NCBI RefSeq assembly: GCF_030867095.1
Contig: NC_081824.1
Location: 91,009,882-91,073,881, forward strand
Source of the DNA: Alligator mississippiensis
Taxonomy: Eukaryota > Chordata > Crocodylia > Alligatoridae
DNA: 64,000 nucleotides
Reading direction: 5' to 3'
Shown: positions 1-11,500 of the stretch, one piece after another
Numbering within the stretch: position 1 is the stretch's first letter
Layout of the letters: the number at the start of each line of letters is the position of its first letter
Program-made: the position numbers and the translations under genes
The notes under the pieces: generated by a model
The model's input: the letters and a program-made list of their open reading frames with translations, nothing else
What the model was told of the DNA's origin: nothing
The model's database searches: none

Positions 1-35
1 GCAGACAGGAATGAAATCAGGGGATGCGTACAGAC

Positions 36-540
36 GAGCACGGCCATGTGGTATGTGGTACCGTAAACACATCTTCAGCACTCAGATGTGGCCTCATCTG
101 AAGTATTGTGTCCAGTTGCCAGCCCAGACTTCAAAAAGGATGTAGACAATTTAAAAAGAGTCCAGCACAGAGCAACAAAAAAAATATTAGGGGCCTGGGA
201 GGCAAGACTTATGAGGAAAGGCAGAAACAGCTGGGATTATTTAGTGTGGAGAAGAGAAGACTGAGTGGGGATTTTATAACAGCCTTCAAATACCAGAAGG
301 GCAATTACAGAGAACATGGAAATGGACTACAGGGGACTGGACTAGGAGAAATGTCTTGAAGCTCTGGAAGGGAAAATTTAGTTCAGAGATTAAGAGGAAC
401 TTTTTGACTATGACGGTGATCAAGATTTGGAACAGGCTACCTAGAAAAAGTGTAGTATCTCCATCCTTTGAATTTTTCAAGAGCAGGTTAGACAAGCACT
501 TGGCTGAGATGGTTTATTCAGGAATGATCCTATCTTATAG
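36..540 (+). mobile_element. CR1 LINE 3' fragment (plus strand)
   Basis: Two plus-strand reading frames (108-359 and 356-556) spell the degraded C-terminus of a CR1 ORF2. The first has the EERQKQLGLFSVEKRRLSGD block, the second the IWNRLPRK and FKSRLDKHLAEM blocks that end CR1 reverse-transcriptase proteins. The frames overlap out of phase, so the copy is frameshifted. It stops near 540, where the 3' tail of a minus-strand CR1 begins, giving a tail-to-tail arrangement. The 5' limit is uncertain. Confidence 0.8.
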
Positions 541-734
541 ATTCATAAATTCATAGATGCTAGGGTCAGAAGGGACCTTAGCACATCATCAAGTCTGACC
601 CCCTGCCCTTGGCAGGAAAGAGTGCTGGGGTCAGATTACCCTAGCCAGGTGCATGTCTAGCCTCCTCTTAAAGACCCCCAAGGTAGGGGAGAGCACCACT
701 CCCTTCAGAAGCCCATTGCAGATTTTGGCAACCC

Positions 735-3700
735 TTACCATAAAGAAGTTCTTCCTAAATAGCTCTCCATCAGTTTGTGGTTGTTGTTCCTAGTGACTCC
801 AAGGGGTGCCCTGGTAAATAGAGCATCTCCTATTCCTTGCTTTCTCCCCCTGATGAATTTGTAGGTGGCCACAAGATCACCACTCAGCCTTCTCTTCTGG
901 AGGCTGAAGAGATCCAGGGCCCTCAATCTCTCCTTGTAGGGCTTTGCCTGCAGGCCCCTAGCCGTATGAGTGGCCCTCCTCTGAACCCTCTGAAAGTTGT
1001 CCACACCCCTCTTGAAGTGTGGCTCCCAAAACTGGACACAGTACTCCAACTGCGGCCTGACCAATGCCACATAAAGGGGAAGTATCAGCTCCTTGGACCT
1101 GTTTGTCATTCATCTGTTAATGCATGATACATTGCAGTTAGCTTGATCACTTGGTTACATTGAGGACTTATGTTCATCTTGGAGTCAACAGTGACTCCAA
1201 GATCCCTTTCCACTGCTGTGCTACTGAGACAGTCCTCCCCTAGCCTGTAAGCGTGCTGGTGATTCCTTCTTCTTAGGTGCAGCACCTTGCATTTGTCCTT
1301 AGTGCACTGCATCCTATTCTGTTCCACCCATTTTTCCAACCTGTCCAGATCCACCTGGATTTGTTCCCTATGCTCTGGTGTGTTAACTTTACCCCATAAT
1401 TTGGTATCATCTGCAAATTTGGACAGAGTGCTTTCCACACTCTCATCCAAGTCACTGATGAAAACACTGAACAACACCAGTCCAAAGACCAAGCCTTGTT
1501 GGACTCTACTGCCCACATCTTTCCAGGTTGATACTGACCCATCCACCACCACTCTCTGGGTGTAACCCCAAAGCCAATTCACCACCCACCTGACCATGTA
1601 ATCATCTACATCACAGTTGATTTATGTCAGTTTATCTATGAGAATATAATGAGATACTGTATCAAAGGCATTCTTAAAATCCAAGTAGATGACATCCACC
1701 TCGATTCTTGTGTCTAAGGATTTTGTGACCTTGTCATAAACAGAAACAAAATTGTTCATGCAGGAACTACCTCCTATGAATCCATGCTGCAATGGCAATG
1801 TATAGGGGGTGCACATGGGTGCCTGTGCACCCCCTGTGATTGGCCGCTGCCAGTGACACCTATGGGCGATCGCTTCTCGCCATCCCCCCCCCTCGCTGTC
1901 AACACCGCCAGTGGTGTTGGCGGGTGGTTGCCAACCGCTAGTTGGTGCTCGCCACCCCCTCCCCCGCCACAACTGCCTGTGGGAGCTGCCCACTCACTAC
2001 CACCACACCCCCACCACCTGCAGACTGTCGCCATGCCCCCCCAGTCTCCAGGGATACACATTGTTCATGCTGTGCTGGTTTCCCTTTAGCATTGCTTTCC
2101 CCGCTAGACTCCCACAAATGTGATCCTTAATTTTTTCAAAGGTTTTTCCAAGGATAGAGGTGAGACTAACCAGTCTATAGTTGCCCGGATCCTCCTTCCT
2201 CCCCTTCTTGAAAATAGGGACCACACTGGCCCTTTTCTAGTCCTCTGGGACCTGACCTGAGCACCAAAAGTGCTCCAACAACTGTGCCAGTGGCTCTGCT
2301 ATGACACTGTCCAATTCCTTCAGCACCCTGGGATGAAGATCAACCGGGCCTGCTGACTTAAACACATCCAGCTCCTCCAAGTGTCCCTTCACTAAGTTGG
2401 CACTAATAGTTGGTGGGCTGGTTTCCCCTTTGTGCCTGTTTACGATCCAATTGGGAGATTTGTCCTGATCCAAGTTCAGGAATACCGAGGCCAAAAACTC
2501 ATTGAAGAGCTCAGCCTTGTACCCCCTATCTGTCACTAATTGCCCTAGTTTGTCTTGTAGGGGGCCTATGCTACCCTGCGCCTTCCTTTTGCTCCCTATA
2601 TACCTGAAAAAGGACTTTTTGTTGTCTTTAATTTTTGTTGCCAGCCTAAGTTCCATTTCTGCTTTGGCCATTCTGACTACCTCCCTGCAAGTGTAGGCCA
2701 AGTAGGTATACTCCGCCTTGGTAGTTCCCCCCTGCTTCCACAACCTATATGCTTCTTTTTTTGCCCCTAGGCTTTCCTGGACTTCCCTGTTCAGCCAAGA
2801 GGGTTTCTTGACCTCTTTGCCCTCTTTCCTGCACAAAAGGATTGTCTCCTTCTGGGCCTGTAGAATTGCTCCCTTTAGAAACGTCCACCCTTCCTGAACT
2901 ACTGTCTCACCAGTTCTCCTGTTCTTCTGTGCCTCACTAACTAGTCTCCTGAGCACACTGAAGTCAGCCTTTCTGCAGTCTAGCACTTCTGCCCTACTGG
3001 TTATCTTTTCCGCCCTATGCCAGATAGTGAATTCAATCAAGTGATCATCGCTGTCCCCAAGGTTACCTTGTGTCAGTAGATCCCCCACCAAATCATCCCC
3101 TGTAGCCAGGACCAAGTCCTGTAAGGCATTTCCCCCAGTGGGACCATATACCTCCTGTGTAAAGTGAAGGTCCTGTATGCAGGTTAAGAACCTATGTGAA
3201 CAGTTGGATCTATCTGACTGCTCCTCCCAACAAATATCTGGGTAGTTTAGGTCACCCATGACAACCATGTCCCTTGATCTTACAGCCTCTGAGAGCTGTC
3301 TGGAGAATTCCAGATCCAACTCCTCCTCCTGATGTGGTGGCCTGTAGTAGACCCCCCACTATCAAGTCCCTTTCCTCCCAACCCCCTTGCATTCTGACCC
3401 ACAGTACCTCAATTTGCCCCTCCTCTGGTCCCATCTTGATTATGGAAGATGTATGTTGCTCCATTACATAGAGAGCAAGACCTCCCCCTTTTCTCCCTAC
3501 TCTCTCTCATCTGTACAGCCTATAACCCTTAATTGCTTACTGCCCAATCATGGGTAGGGTCCCACCAAGTTTCAGTTAGCCTAACTATATCCAAGTTTTT
3601 GTTTGCAAGCATGAATGCAAGTTCCTCCTGCTTGTTCCCAATGCTCCTAGCATTAGTGTAGAAACATTTGAGCCCCCAATGGATGCCCTTGGTTTCCCCC

Positions 3701-3834
3701 CTGTCCTGAAGCCCATTGGGCCCCTTAGTACTTATGTGGGCTGTTCCAGCACATGGCTTATGGTTTCCTGATCCTAGGTTCTCACTGTTGTTTGCATCCC
3801 TGTCCCCTGATGAACCTAGTTTAAAGCCAGACAA
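735..3834 (-). pseudogene. CR1 ORF2 (endonuclease-reverse transcriptase), broken
   Basis: This is the ORF2 of the minus-strand CR1, which in intact elements nicks target DNA and primes reverse transcription. The endonuclease start lies at 3529-3834 (CFYTNARSIGNKQEELAF, then LTETWWD) and continues at 2237-3319 with GDLNYPDICWE and GDSDDHLIEF. The same frame enters the RT fingers (FKSAGPVDLHPRVLKELD). RT blocks then jump frame: VPIFKKGRKEDPGNYR at 1997-2224, YLDFKNAFDTVSH at 1622-1790, FADDTKLWG at 1106-1597, and the C-terminal LFSLQKRRLSGD at 735-1109. At least three frame changes plus the MITE at 1790-2063 break it. The FADDTK box keeps both catalytic aspartates, so decay is moderate. Confidence 0.88.
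1790..2063. mobile_element. hAT-like MITE inside CR1
   Basis: A GC-rich 274-bp block interrupts the CR1 reverse-transcriptase region exactly within the QHGF codons. Its ends are imperfect inverted repeats (CAATGGCAATGTATAGG at the left, complement of CAATGTGTATCCCTGG at the right). CATGCTG occurs immediately outside both ends (1783-1789 and 2066-2072), consistent with a target-site duplication of about 8 bp. No coding capacity is credible. The superfamily call rests on the end sequence and duplication size only. Confidence 0.6.
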
Positions 3835-3857
3835 GTTTAATACCTAGTTTAATACCA

Positions 3858-5653
3858 GACAAGAAAGCTGATATTTTTAACAGTTTCTTTGCCTCTGTTT
3901 TCCTGAACAGGGACCAGGATATCCCACCCTCCAGAGGTAGGGACAATCTTGGGGATAGCTCTATCAAGCCTTTAGTCAGTGCAGATATAGTTCAGGATCT
4001 TCTGGAAGAGCTAGACATTTTTAAATCTGCAGGTCCAGATGCCCTCCACCCAAGGGTGTTGAGGGAGCTGGCAGGGGTCATCGTGGAGCCTTTGGCCTGG
4101 CTGTATGAGCATTCGTGGTCATCTGGCCAGGTGCCGAGGGATTGGAAACTGGCTAATGTGGTCCCTATTTTTAAGAAGGGGAGGAAGGAGGACCCAAGTA
4201 ATTATAGGCCTGTAAGCCTCACCTCGGTGCTCGGGAAGCTCTTGGAGAGGATCATCAAGGAGCATATCTGTGGGGGGCCTGCAGGGGAGATCATGTTCAG
4301 GGGCAATCAGCATGGCTTCACCAAAGGCAGGTCCTGCCAGACCAACCTGGTTGCCTTTTACGACCAAAAACTAAATCCTTGGATGATGGTATCGCTGTGG
4401 ACGTAGTCTTTCTAGACTTTAAGAAGGCCTTTGACACTGTCTCTCACCCCATCCTCATCAACAAATTAAGTGACTGCAGCATTGATGCCTGCACACTTGG
4501 ATGGGTAAAAAACTGGCTGATGGGGCGCACCCAGAGAGTAGTGGTGGATGGGTTGTACTCAACCTGGTGAGATGTGAGCAGTGGGGTATACCAGGGCTCG
4601 GTCCTCGGGCCCGTGCTGTTTAACATCTTCATCAGTGACTTGGACAAGGGGGTGGAAAGCACGCTGTCCAAGTTTGCTGATGACACTAAGATGTGGGGCG
4701 AGGTGGACACACTTGAAGGGAGAGAGAGGCTGCAACTAGATTTAGACAAACTACAAAAGTGGGCAGATGAGAATAGGATGGGTAGACAAATGCAGGGTGC
4801 TGCACCTTGGGAGAAGGAATCCACAGCATACATACAGGCTGGGGAGTTCCCTTCTTGAAAGCACAGAGGCGGAAAGGGATCTCGGAGTCATTATTGACTC
4901 CAAGATTAACATGAACCGCCAATACCAGACCGCAGCCAGCAAGGCCAGTCATACCTTGTCATGCATCCAAAGGTGCATTTCAAGCACGTCCAGAGAGGTG
5001 ATACTCCCCCTCTATGCAACTTTGGTCAGGCTGCAGTTGGAGTACTGCGTCCAGTACTGGACACCATACCTTGTCATGCATCCAAAGATGGATTTCAAGC
5101 CAGTCCAGAGAGATGATGCTCCCCCTCTAAGCGACATTGGTCAGGCCGCAATTGGCCTGTGTCCAGTACTGGGAACCGCACTTTAAAAAGGATGTGGCCA
5201 GCCTGGAGAGGGTTGGTGAGAGGGCAGCAGGACAGGCCTTATGAGGAGAGACTGAGGGACCTGAACCTGTTCAGCCTCAGCAAGAGGAGGCTGAGGGGGG
5301 ACCTGGTGGCTGCCTACAAGCTCATCAGGGGAGATCAACAGCAAATAGGCAGAGCTCTTTTCTCCCCAGCACCACCTGGGGTGATGAGGAACAATGGTCA
5401 TAAACTGATGGAGAATAGGTTTAGGTTGGAGATCAGAAGGCAATATTTTACAGTTAGGGTGGCCAAGATCTGGAACCAACTTCCCAGGGAAGTGGCCCTC
5501 GCTCCTACCTTGGGTAAATTCAAGAGGAGGTTGGACGATCACCTGGCTAGGGTCTTGTGAACCCAGCATTCATTCCTGCCTGTGGCAGGAGGTCAGGCTA
5601 GATGATCTGTTCAGGTCCCTCCTGACCCTAGCTACTATGAAACTATGAAACTT
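3858..5653 (+). mobile_element. 5'-truncated CR1 nested in the minus-strand CR1
   Basis: A plus-strand CR1 begins in the linker before the RT (ADIFNSFFASVFLNRDQ) and runs through [66 protein letters not shown] and the C-terminal LFSLSKRRLRGDLVAAYKLI and FKRRLDDHLARVL blocks. It ends with the short 3' UTR and the ACTATGAAACTATGAAAC tail. Coding frames change near 4370, at the stop close to 4568, near 4790 and near 5150, so it is a dead copy. A 115-bp tandem duplication lies inside it at 4951-5177. Its 5' junction carries a 28-bp tandem repeat (3815-3842 and from 3843). The RT resembles the copy at 36.2-38.4 kb more than its host element. Confidence 0.87.
4951..5177 (+). repeat. 115-bp tandem duplication within CR1
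   Basis: Two diverged units begin ATACCTTGTCATGCATCCAA at 4951 and 5066 and end with CCAGTACTGG. The second unit covers the same codons of the CR1 C-terminal region (IQRCISSTSREVILPLYATL) as the first, so this is a duplication of element sequence rather than a feature of the family. Confidence 0.85.
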
Positions 5654-6470
5654 TTGAAGAGAGATGAAGGCCATCACATCCCAGGTTGCCCCTTTCGTGG
5701 AAGTGCAGATTGTGGTTGAAAAAACCAAAACCGGCTTGATGACACCAACTCCGGAGCTGCAGGTTGACTTCTCTGATGTGGTGTTGTGATGCTGACCATG
5801 ACCACTGACCAGGAGGATCAACAAGAAGACCACCCTCATATGTGCCCTCATATTCCTAAGCCTTGCCCCCAGATCCCTATAGTCACTCATGATATGGTTT
5901 GGACTACTCCTGGCTGCATTATTTGTGCCCACATGGATGAGAACAATGGGATAGTAGCTGGAGGGCGAGATGAGGTCAGGAATCCTCACAGTGATGTTCC
6001 AGATCTGGGCTTCTGGCAAGCAGCACACCTGTCATGACCTGGGATCTGGGCAACAGATGGATCCCTCTGTTCCTCTCAGGAGGGAGTCGCCCACCATGAT
6101 GACTCAGCATCTCTTCCTTCAGCTGCCTGGCTGACCCTCAGTCTGCATGGTGGCGGCTGTGGCTTTCTCCATTGCACTCTCCTCCAGTGCTGCCAGGGCC
6201 TCATATCTGTTCCCTAGTTGCACTGGAGAAGCTGTCTCAGCAACACAATGTCTGGCTCTGGTGGTGACCATCTTCCATTCCTCTGCATCAGGCCCCTCCT
6301 GTGTAGGCTGTCCACCAGATGACTGATCCTGCAGAGAATGAAAGTACCCATTAATCTCATCCTTTGCAGCCCTGATCCCCCACAGCCTGCTAACTTCTGC
6401 CTGGAGTTCCCTTACCTGCCACTCCAGGGCCTCAAGCAGGGCACATGTGGGACAGGTAAGGGGACTCCTG
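5654..6470 (-). pseudogene. CR1 ORF1 (zinc finger, coiled coil, esterase-like), broken
   Basis: On the minus strand this encodes CR1 ORF1, the nucleic-acid-binding accessory protein of the retrotransposon. It starts near 6440 with a CPTCAL zinc-knuckle-like motif and a heptad-rich stretch (LEALEWQVRELQAEVSRLW). Further on are the SGNH-hydrolase signatures: a VIMVGDSLLRGTEG block around 6100 (nucleophile serine in GDS) and VLIHVGTNNAARSS around 5920. The domain continues to about 5780 (DYRDLGARLRNMRAH, then a VVF strand) and then VMAFISLQKF. Frames shift between the coiled-coil and esterase parts, so it is not translatable as one protein. Few CR1 copies extend far enough 5' to keep ORF1. Confidence 0.8.
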
Positions 6471-6975
6471 CCCCCACATCACCTCCAGGCCACAGAGGTC
6501 CTACCAGACAACCCCCACAGACAGGGAGGCAGGGTGCCGCCAACCCATCCAAGGGCCCTGTCTGTGTGGAGGCCTCAGCAGAGCCCCAGGTAGGAGGCGA
6601 CGCTGGGGCAGGTTCCCCGGCTGTGCACCATGTCATAAACCCCATTTAAAGGCTCCTCCTCTTTTACTCACCTGAGGTCTTCATCCAAAGCTGCCACCTC
6701 TTAGAGTTCAGGCCCCTCCTGTGCACCATCCTGCATAAACTCCCATGCAAACTCTGGCACACCCCTGAAGAGTGCGCCTGTTTGCCCGGCCTGTTCGCAT
6801 GGCTTCTGTCCGGCTCAGCTATATGGGGACAGGAGGATGAAAAAAAAAACCCTTCCCAATCCCCGGTTCCTCACCCCTCCCCCTCACTCTCCCCAGCTTA
6901 CCTGATCAATGCTTCTGCATCCGTCAGTCAGGCTGCTCCACTCCACTCCGGTATGGTCAGGAGGAGCTGAAAGCA

Positions 6976-7024
6976 TGTGTGCACTGGTGCACATGTGTGG
7001 ACGCTTTGGCTTTTGGGGGTTAGG
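6976..7024. other. Short junction of uncertain origin
   Basis: Between the CR1 leader and the next CR1 fragment lies a T/G-rich run around TTTGGCTTTTGGGGGTTAGG. It may be the extreme 5' end of the CR1 or flanking DNA. Confidence 0.3.
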
Positions 7025-7087
7025 GGGGCTGAACTAAATTACTTCATGAGGCTCCTTCTACCCCTACTGCCCTATAATTCTATGATC
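7025..7087 (+). mobile_element. CR1 3' UTR/tail fragment
   Basis: The run GGGGCTGAACTAAATTACTT, then CATGAGGCTCCTTCTACCCC and CTATAATTCTATGATCC matches the terminal UTR and ATTCTATG-type tail of CR1 elements. Only the last 60 bases remain. Confidence 0.7.
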
Positions 7088-8004
7088 CTAGTTTTATCTT
7101 ATAAAAGATTACCTACCAGAAGAAATTAATGCCTTGCAAACCATGGGCCATTGCTGAACTATAAATCACTGACAGTTCAAGGGCTGCCACACATCCTAGC
7201 TTCAACATGTTTAAAAAGTATAGAGGGCTGGACTGGAGTTGGAGTACTCTAAAAAAAGCTGTAAACCAAGAGGAGCTGCCAGCATACTAGGCAAGCACTG
7301 TAGTAAAGAAGGAAGAATGATAATAAGGACTGCTCTCAGGGACTGGTACCCCCAACAAAACTGGTACAAATAATTACATATGCTCTCTCCTAAACTTACA
7401 CATTCATGGAAAATAATGAAGTTGAGCTATTGTGAAACTACTTTATACACATCATATGTAGGAGGAAAAGTGAGATCACCTTGGCATGCCAAAGAATGTT
7501 CAGGCACCCTAGGACAGAAATTTGTTTTGTTAGCACCTCTTACAAACTTGGGTTCTTTCTCATGCTCAGTTTGTTGTTAGTCTGGATGGCAAGAGTAGTT
7601 TTGAGATGTCACTCCTGGGCCCATATTCTGTCCAGTGGCAGAAACTGATTCTGCTCAATTGCAGAAGCTTGATTTACACTTCTTTAAATCTAGTATCATG
7701 AAATCTCTCAAAATAATTTTGGGAGGTAAAAATAAGACCTTCTAAAAATCATGCTTGGGAAATTGTGCTTATCACACACACATGCACGCATACTTTGAAA
7801 ATTAATGGTCCAGTTAAAAACAGTTCTAAGTTAGGAAATTGAAGCTTATTACAAAAATAACTTTACAATGTTCTTTTAATCAGCACCAGGTATAATATTT
7901 TTTTCTGTTCTGGTTACCTAGAGCCTTGTTGTCTAAATCCTATGGGGCTGAGTCAAACAAACTCCTACAGACACCAGCATGCAACTCAGAAGTTAACCCA
8001 TTGG
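7088..8004. other. Unique AT-rich intergenic DNA
   Basis: No exon, RNA gene or recognisable repeat. Reading frames are short and show no conserved motif. Confidence 0.6.
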
Positions 8005-8558
8005 GCACTGACAGATGTGCCGCTCCCCAATCTAACTCGATGCTTCACAGAAAGCATCATGAATTAGACCAACCCTCCCAATTCAACAGACATTTCCTGT
8101 TAAATCAGGAGGGTATGTGATCCTTTGGATCTGCTCAGGGGAGAGAGGCTGTGTGTCTGCAGCATCTGCCCCCTAGCCCCACCCCCTCTTCAAGCTCCCA
8201 TGCTCTCAGGATGGGAGCGGGGAAGGCTGGGAACTGAGCTTAGCATAGGGTTTCCCCAGCTGTGCTGGAGTCGGGGCGGGGGGGGGGGAGCGTATTGGAG
8301 CCCACCTCCTCAAAGGGCTCCAGTCCACTCATGCCACCCTCCAGCACTGGCTGGGGAACCCCCAGACTGAATTCACTCCACTGCCTTCTTCCCCTCCCAT
8401 TCTGAAGACAGCTCGGGAAGCAGAGCTCAGTTGCATCAGCCCAACCCTGCTCCTAGCCACAGTGACAGACATTAATGAAATGTTCAGATTGAGGGTTCAG
8501 ATGGTTGCCTGATTGGGCATTTTTAAAGCACTCTGCAGCCATGCACTTCTGTCAGTGC
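8005..8558. mobile_element. Candidate DNA transposon (MITE) with GCACTGACAG ends
   Basis: The left end GCACTGACAGATGTGC (8005-8020) is matched by the complement of GCACTTCTGTCAGTGC (8543-8558). Between them is a GC-rich core with a G-tract at about 8275-8289 in otherwise AT-rich DNA. I could not place a target-site duplication, so the boundaries may extend outward. Confidence 0.4.
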
Positions 8559-11500
8559 ACAGCTGTAGAGTGCTTGCAATGGCCAACAGCATGACAAGCT
8601 GTCATGTCTGTCACCATCACTGTCACATCCATTAGCTCCAGGTTTTCTCTTTGCCAAAGTTCACTAGTTACATGCAATCACATAAGCAATCTCTCATGGA
8701 ATAGGATTATATTGAAATGATATATGGTGATTCAAATTCTTGGAGTTCCAGTTGGTTTCTTTTTGTAGGACATATTATGCCATGCATATTATTTGCATAA
8801 TAATTACATTTTTTCCACTTTTCCTCTTTTTTTGCATTTGGGGAGAAATATGCATAACTAACTTTGAAGACAACTCCATCAGCAGCCATGGTCACAGGCT
8901 CACCTAGAAGCATTGAGAAGTGTGCTATCAAAGGAAATCAAAAACCAGAGGTCACTGAGACCTCTGGGAGAGTCTTCTCAATGGACCCCTTCATATTTAG
9001 GGAGTGGAGTCCCAGGACTCTTCTATGTAGAAAAATAAACCACATGATTTGGAAGGAATAGTTACCACAAAACTCTATGCTTCTATATGAAAATAACCCA
9101 TGTAGGGGAGATTTTGGCCTATTATAATGTTTTAAAGGCCAAAAATGGTATATTGGAAGTGTTATATCCTCAGGGAGTTTTTTAAATAAATAAAAAATAA
9201 AGCAGAGATAAGAGACATTGACTTCTTAATACAAGTGTTCTTAAAACAATTTACTGGAAACCAGGAAAATATTTATGGGTTTTTTCTTGATAAGAACATC
9301 CATTTGGGAGCTTTCACTCACAATTGTGAAGCGTCACATTTAATGTAGCTTTCTTCTCCAAAATGCCATCTCTCAAGTGACACTGATTAGATTTTCTTGT
9401 GCAATAATTCAGATATTATCCTGATTTTCCTTCTCTCCACTATCTCATGATTGCTCTTACTACTTGCCTTTTGTTGTTATCATGCAGGCTACTAGGTTAA
9501 AAAATGTTATCTAAGCATTTTCATTCTTGTTGATCATAAATGCTTCTTGCATTTCTGCTTCTTTTGATTTTAGGGTGGTGAGCAGATGGGCCTTTGCTTA
9601 TTCATGTGCGTCATCTCCAACAAGCTGCAGTGCCAGTTCATTGTATCTTAATTACAGCTAAAGATTATTTCCTTGTTTCTCTAGAGTTATAAGGAAAACA
9701 AAATCACTGCTTATCGCCATTTAGGCTTCACACTTCTTGGGACAAGGAAAGACTTTTAATAGTTGCTTGTACCCCAATCCTGAATGGGGTTTCTAGGTAC
9801 TGCTACCAGGATGCAAAGGAGTATTTTTCCTACAGTATTCACAGGATCATTCACATGAATTATATGGCTAATAAGATGCCATCCAAACTGTATCATCTCC
9901 AGGTATCACACACACCTTAAAATTCTGTTCAATTCAAGAATAACTGAAATCCAAAATCAGTTCCCCTGGTATAAATGGAAAGTTCTCTTTTGTAGAATCA
10001 ATAGACTGGGCCCACCTTAAAGGGAAGAAAGGAAATGAATACAAAGCCATTCTAAGGAAATTACCATTAAAATTGTCCTCCTTTTGGTCCATGTAAGGTT
10101 TGTCTAGCCCTACATGTGTGTTTCAGGTTTTCCAAGAAACATGAAACAAATAGTTAAGATAACTGGAAATTTCCCATCTATGTTCCATTCTCTGCCCCCC
10201 AAAATTTCCATCACAAAAATCAAAATTAACATCTCTTGCTTTAGTTTGGCTCACCCCATTCAAAATCATGATGCTATCCTAAACCTATAATGAAATATTT
10301 AGCTTAGTATTAGGTTGATATTGATTGATGGGAGCTATAGACCGGGGCTCTCATTCTGGATCGGTCAAGATTCCAGACAAGAATTCATCCCACATGATGT
10401 GCCCCAGTTCAACATTAAATTGAGCCAAAACCCAGCACATTTTAATTTAACATTTGAGTTTCATCGAAGGTATGTATGTACAAGTATTAGTCACTTGTCT
10501 TGCCTTAGAATAAAGGCCCTATTTTGCTAAATATGTGGCCCAAGACCTAGAAATGTTGTAATCCCAAAAGAAATGTGGCATATGAGGGTAGTTAGAAAGG
10601 GACCTGATGAAAGAATGGTTTAAAAAAAACCCAAGTTTGTAAAAGAAGTTTATCAACTATCTCCATTTTTCCTATCAACCTAGCCATTAGAGAGTTTCTA
10701 TGAACAGTTAATGGGCAATAGCCCAGTGGGACTTGAATAAAATTTGAGAATAAAGCTGTTGCTGGTTTAATAGTCAAATTTCAGACCTGCAGGAGCTGAT
10801 GCTTAAAATGCCAAGTGATCCCATCACTGCTTCATTTTTGTCCCAGAACTTGTTTCCATGGCTTCCTATAAAATGCTCATTTTGCAGAGTCAGATTAACA
10901 TGCATTTGACTCATATGAATACTAAGGAGTCATTAAATGTCTGCTTTTTTGCTCCTGGTATCAGAAGCAATGGCCTTTATCTGTGGCCCTATCTTCATTT
11001 CAAGTTCTGCTTTTCCAAAGTGGCCCAATACTCCACTGTAAGCCAGGATCTCTGGTACATGAGCTACACAGTAGCATTGCTATAAGAGGTCCACCACCAG
11101 GGAAAGGTCTTCTGACCTATAGGCTTACATTCTACATGTGTTTTGCTGTACAACTTCCTTTCAAATTTCAGAAGTAATTATTCTGCAGGTGGTATCAAAG
11201 CACAGCAATGTAGCCACCTCAAAAACATTTTCTTTTCCTCTCTGAGGTGTGATCTCTCATTAGCAGTATGCATTCATGCGTTACTGTTTATAGGCTGAAT
11301 TGCATTTATCACTCTGCAAGTGGAAACAGCTTGGCTGTATTTCTATATCTGAAACATGTAATTCATTGATTTCTATTGCTGTACATTTATCATATGTGTT
11401 AGCTGTGGTTTACTTAGCAGTTCCCTGTGCAGAACAATGTAGTTTAAAATATGGTCATTAAAAGGAAGAAATTAGAGACTTTTCACATACCACAGCTGTC

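Larger units (their letters stand above)
541..6975 (-). mobile_element. Nearly full-length CR1 LINE, split by a nested CR1
   Basis: Read on the minus strand, this stretch holds in order a GC-rich leader (about 6471-6975), an ORF1 with a zinc-finger/coiled-coil start and an SGNH-esterase-like domain (5654-6470), an ORF2 with endonuclease and reverse transcriptase (735-3834), a short 3' UTR and an ATCTATGAATTT-like tail near 541. ORF1 and ORF2 are separated by a plus-strand CR1 at 3858-5653. The sequence on both sides of it fits one interrupted element: ORF1 ends with an AFISLQK block, and the other side resumes with the LSGFKLGSSGD block. A small MITE at 1790-2063 interrupts the reverse transcriptase. 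Without the insertions the element is about 4.4 kb, close to full CR1 length. Several frameshifts make it inactive. Confidence 0.85.

Noticed and set aside
1784-2123. Overlapping Pro-rich frames on both strands as genes
   Set aside because: They fall in the GC-rich MITE nested in CR1 and have no domain or consistent coding strand.
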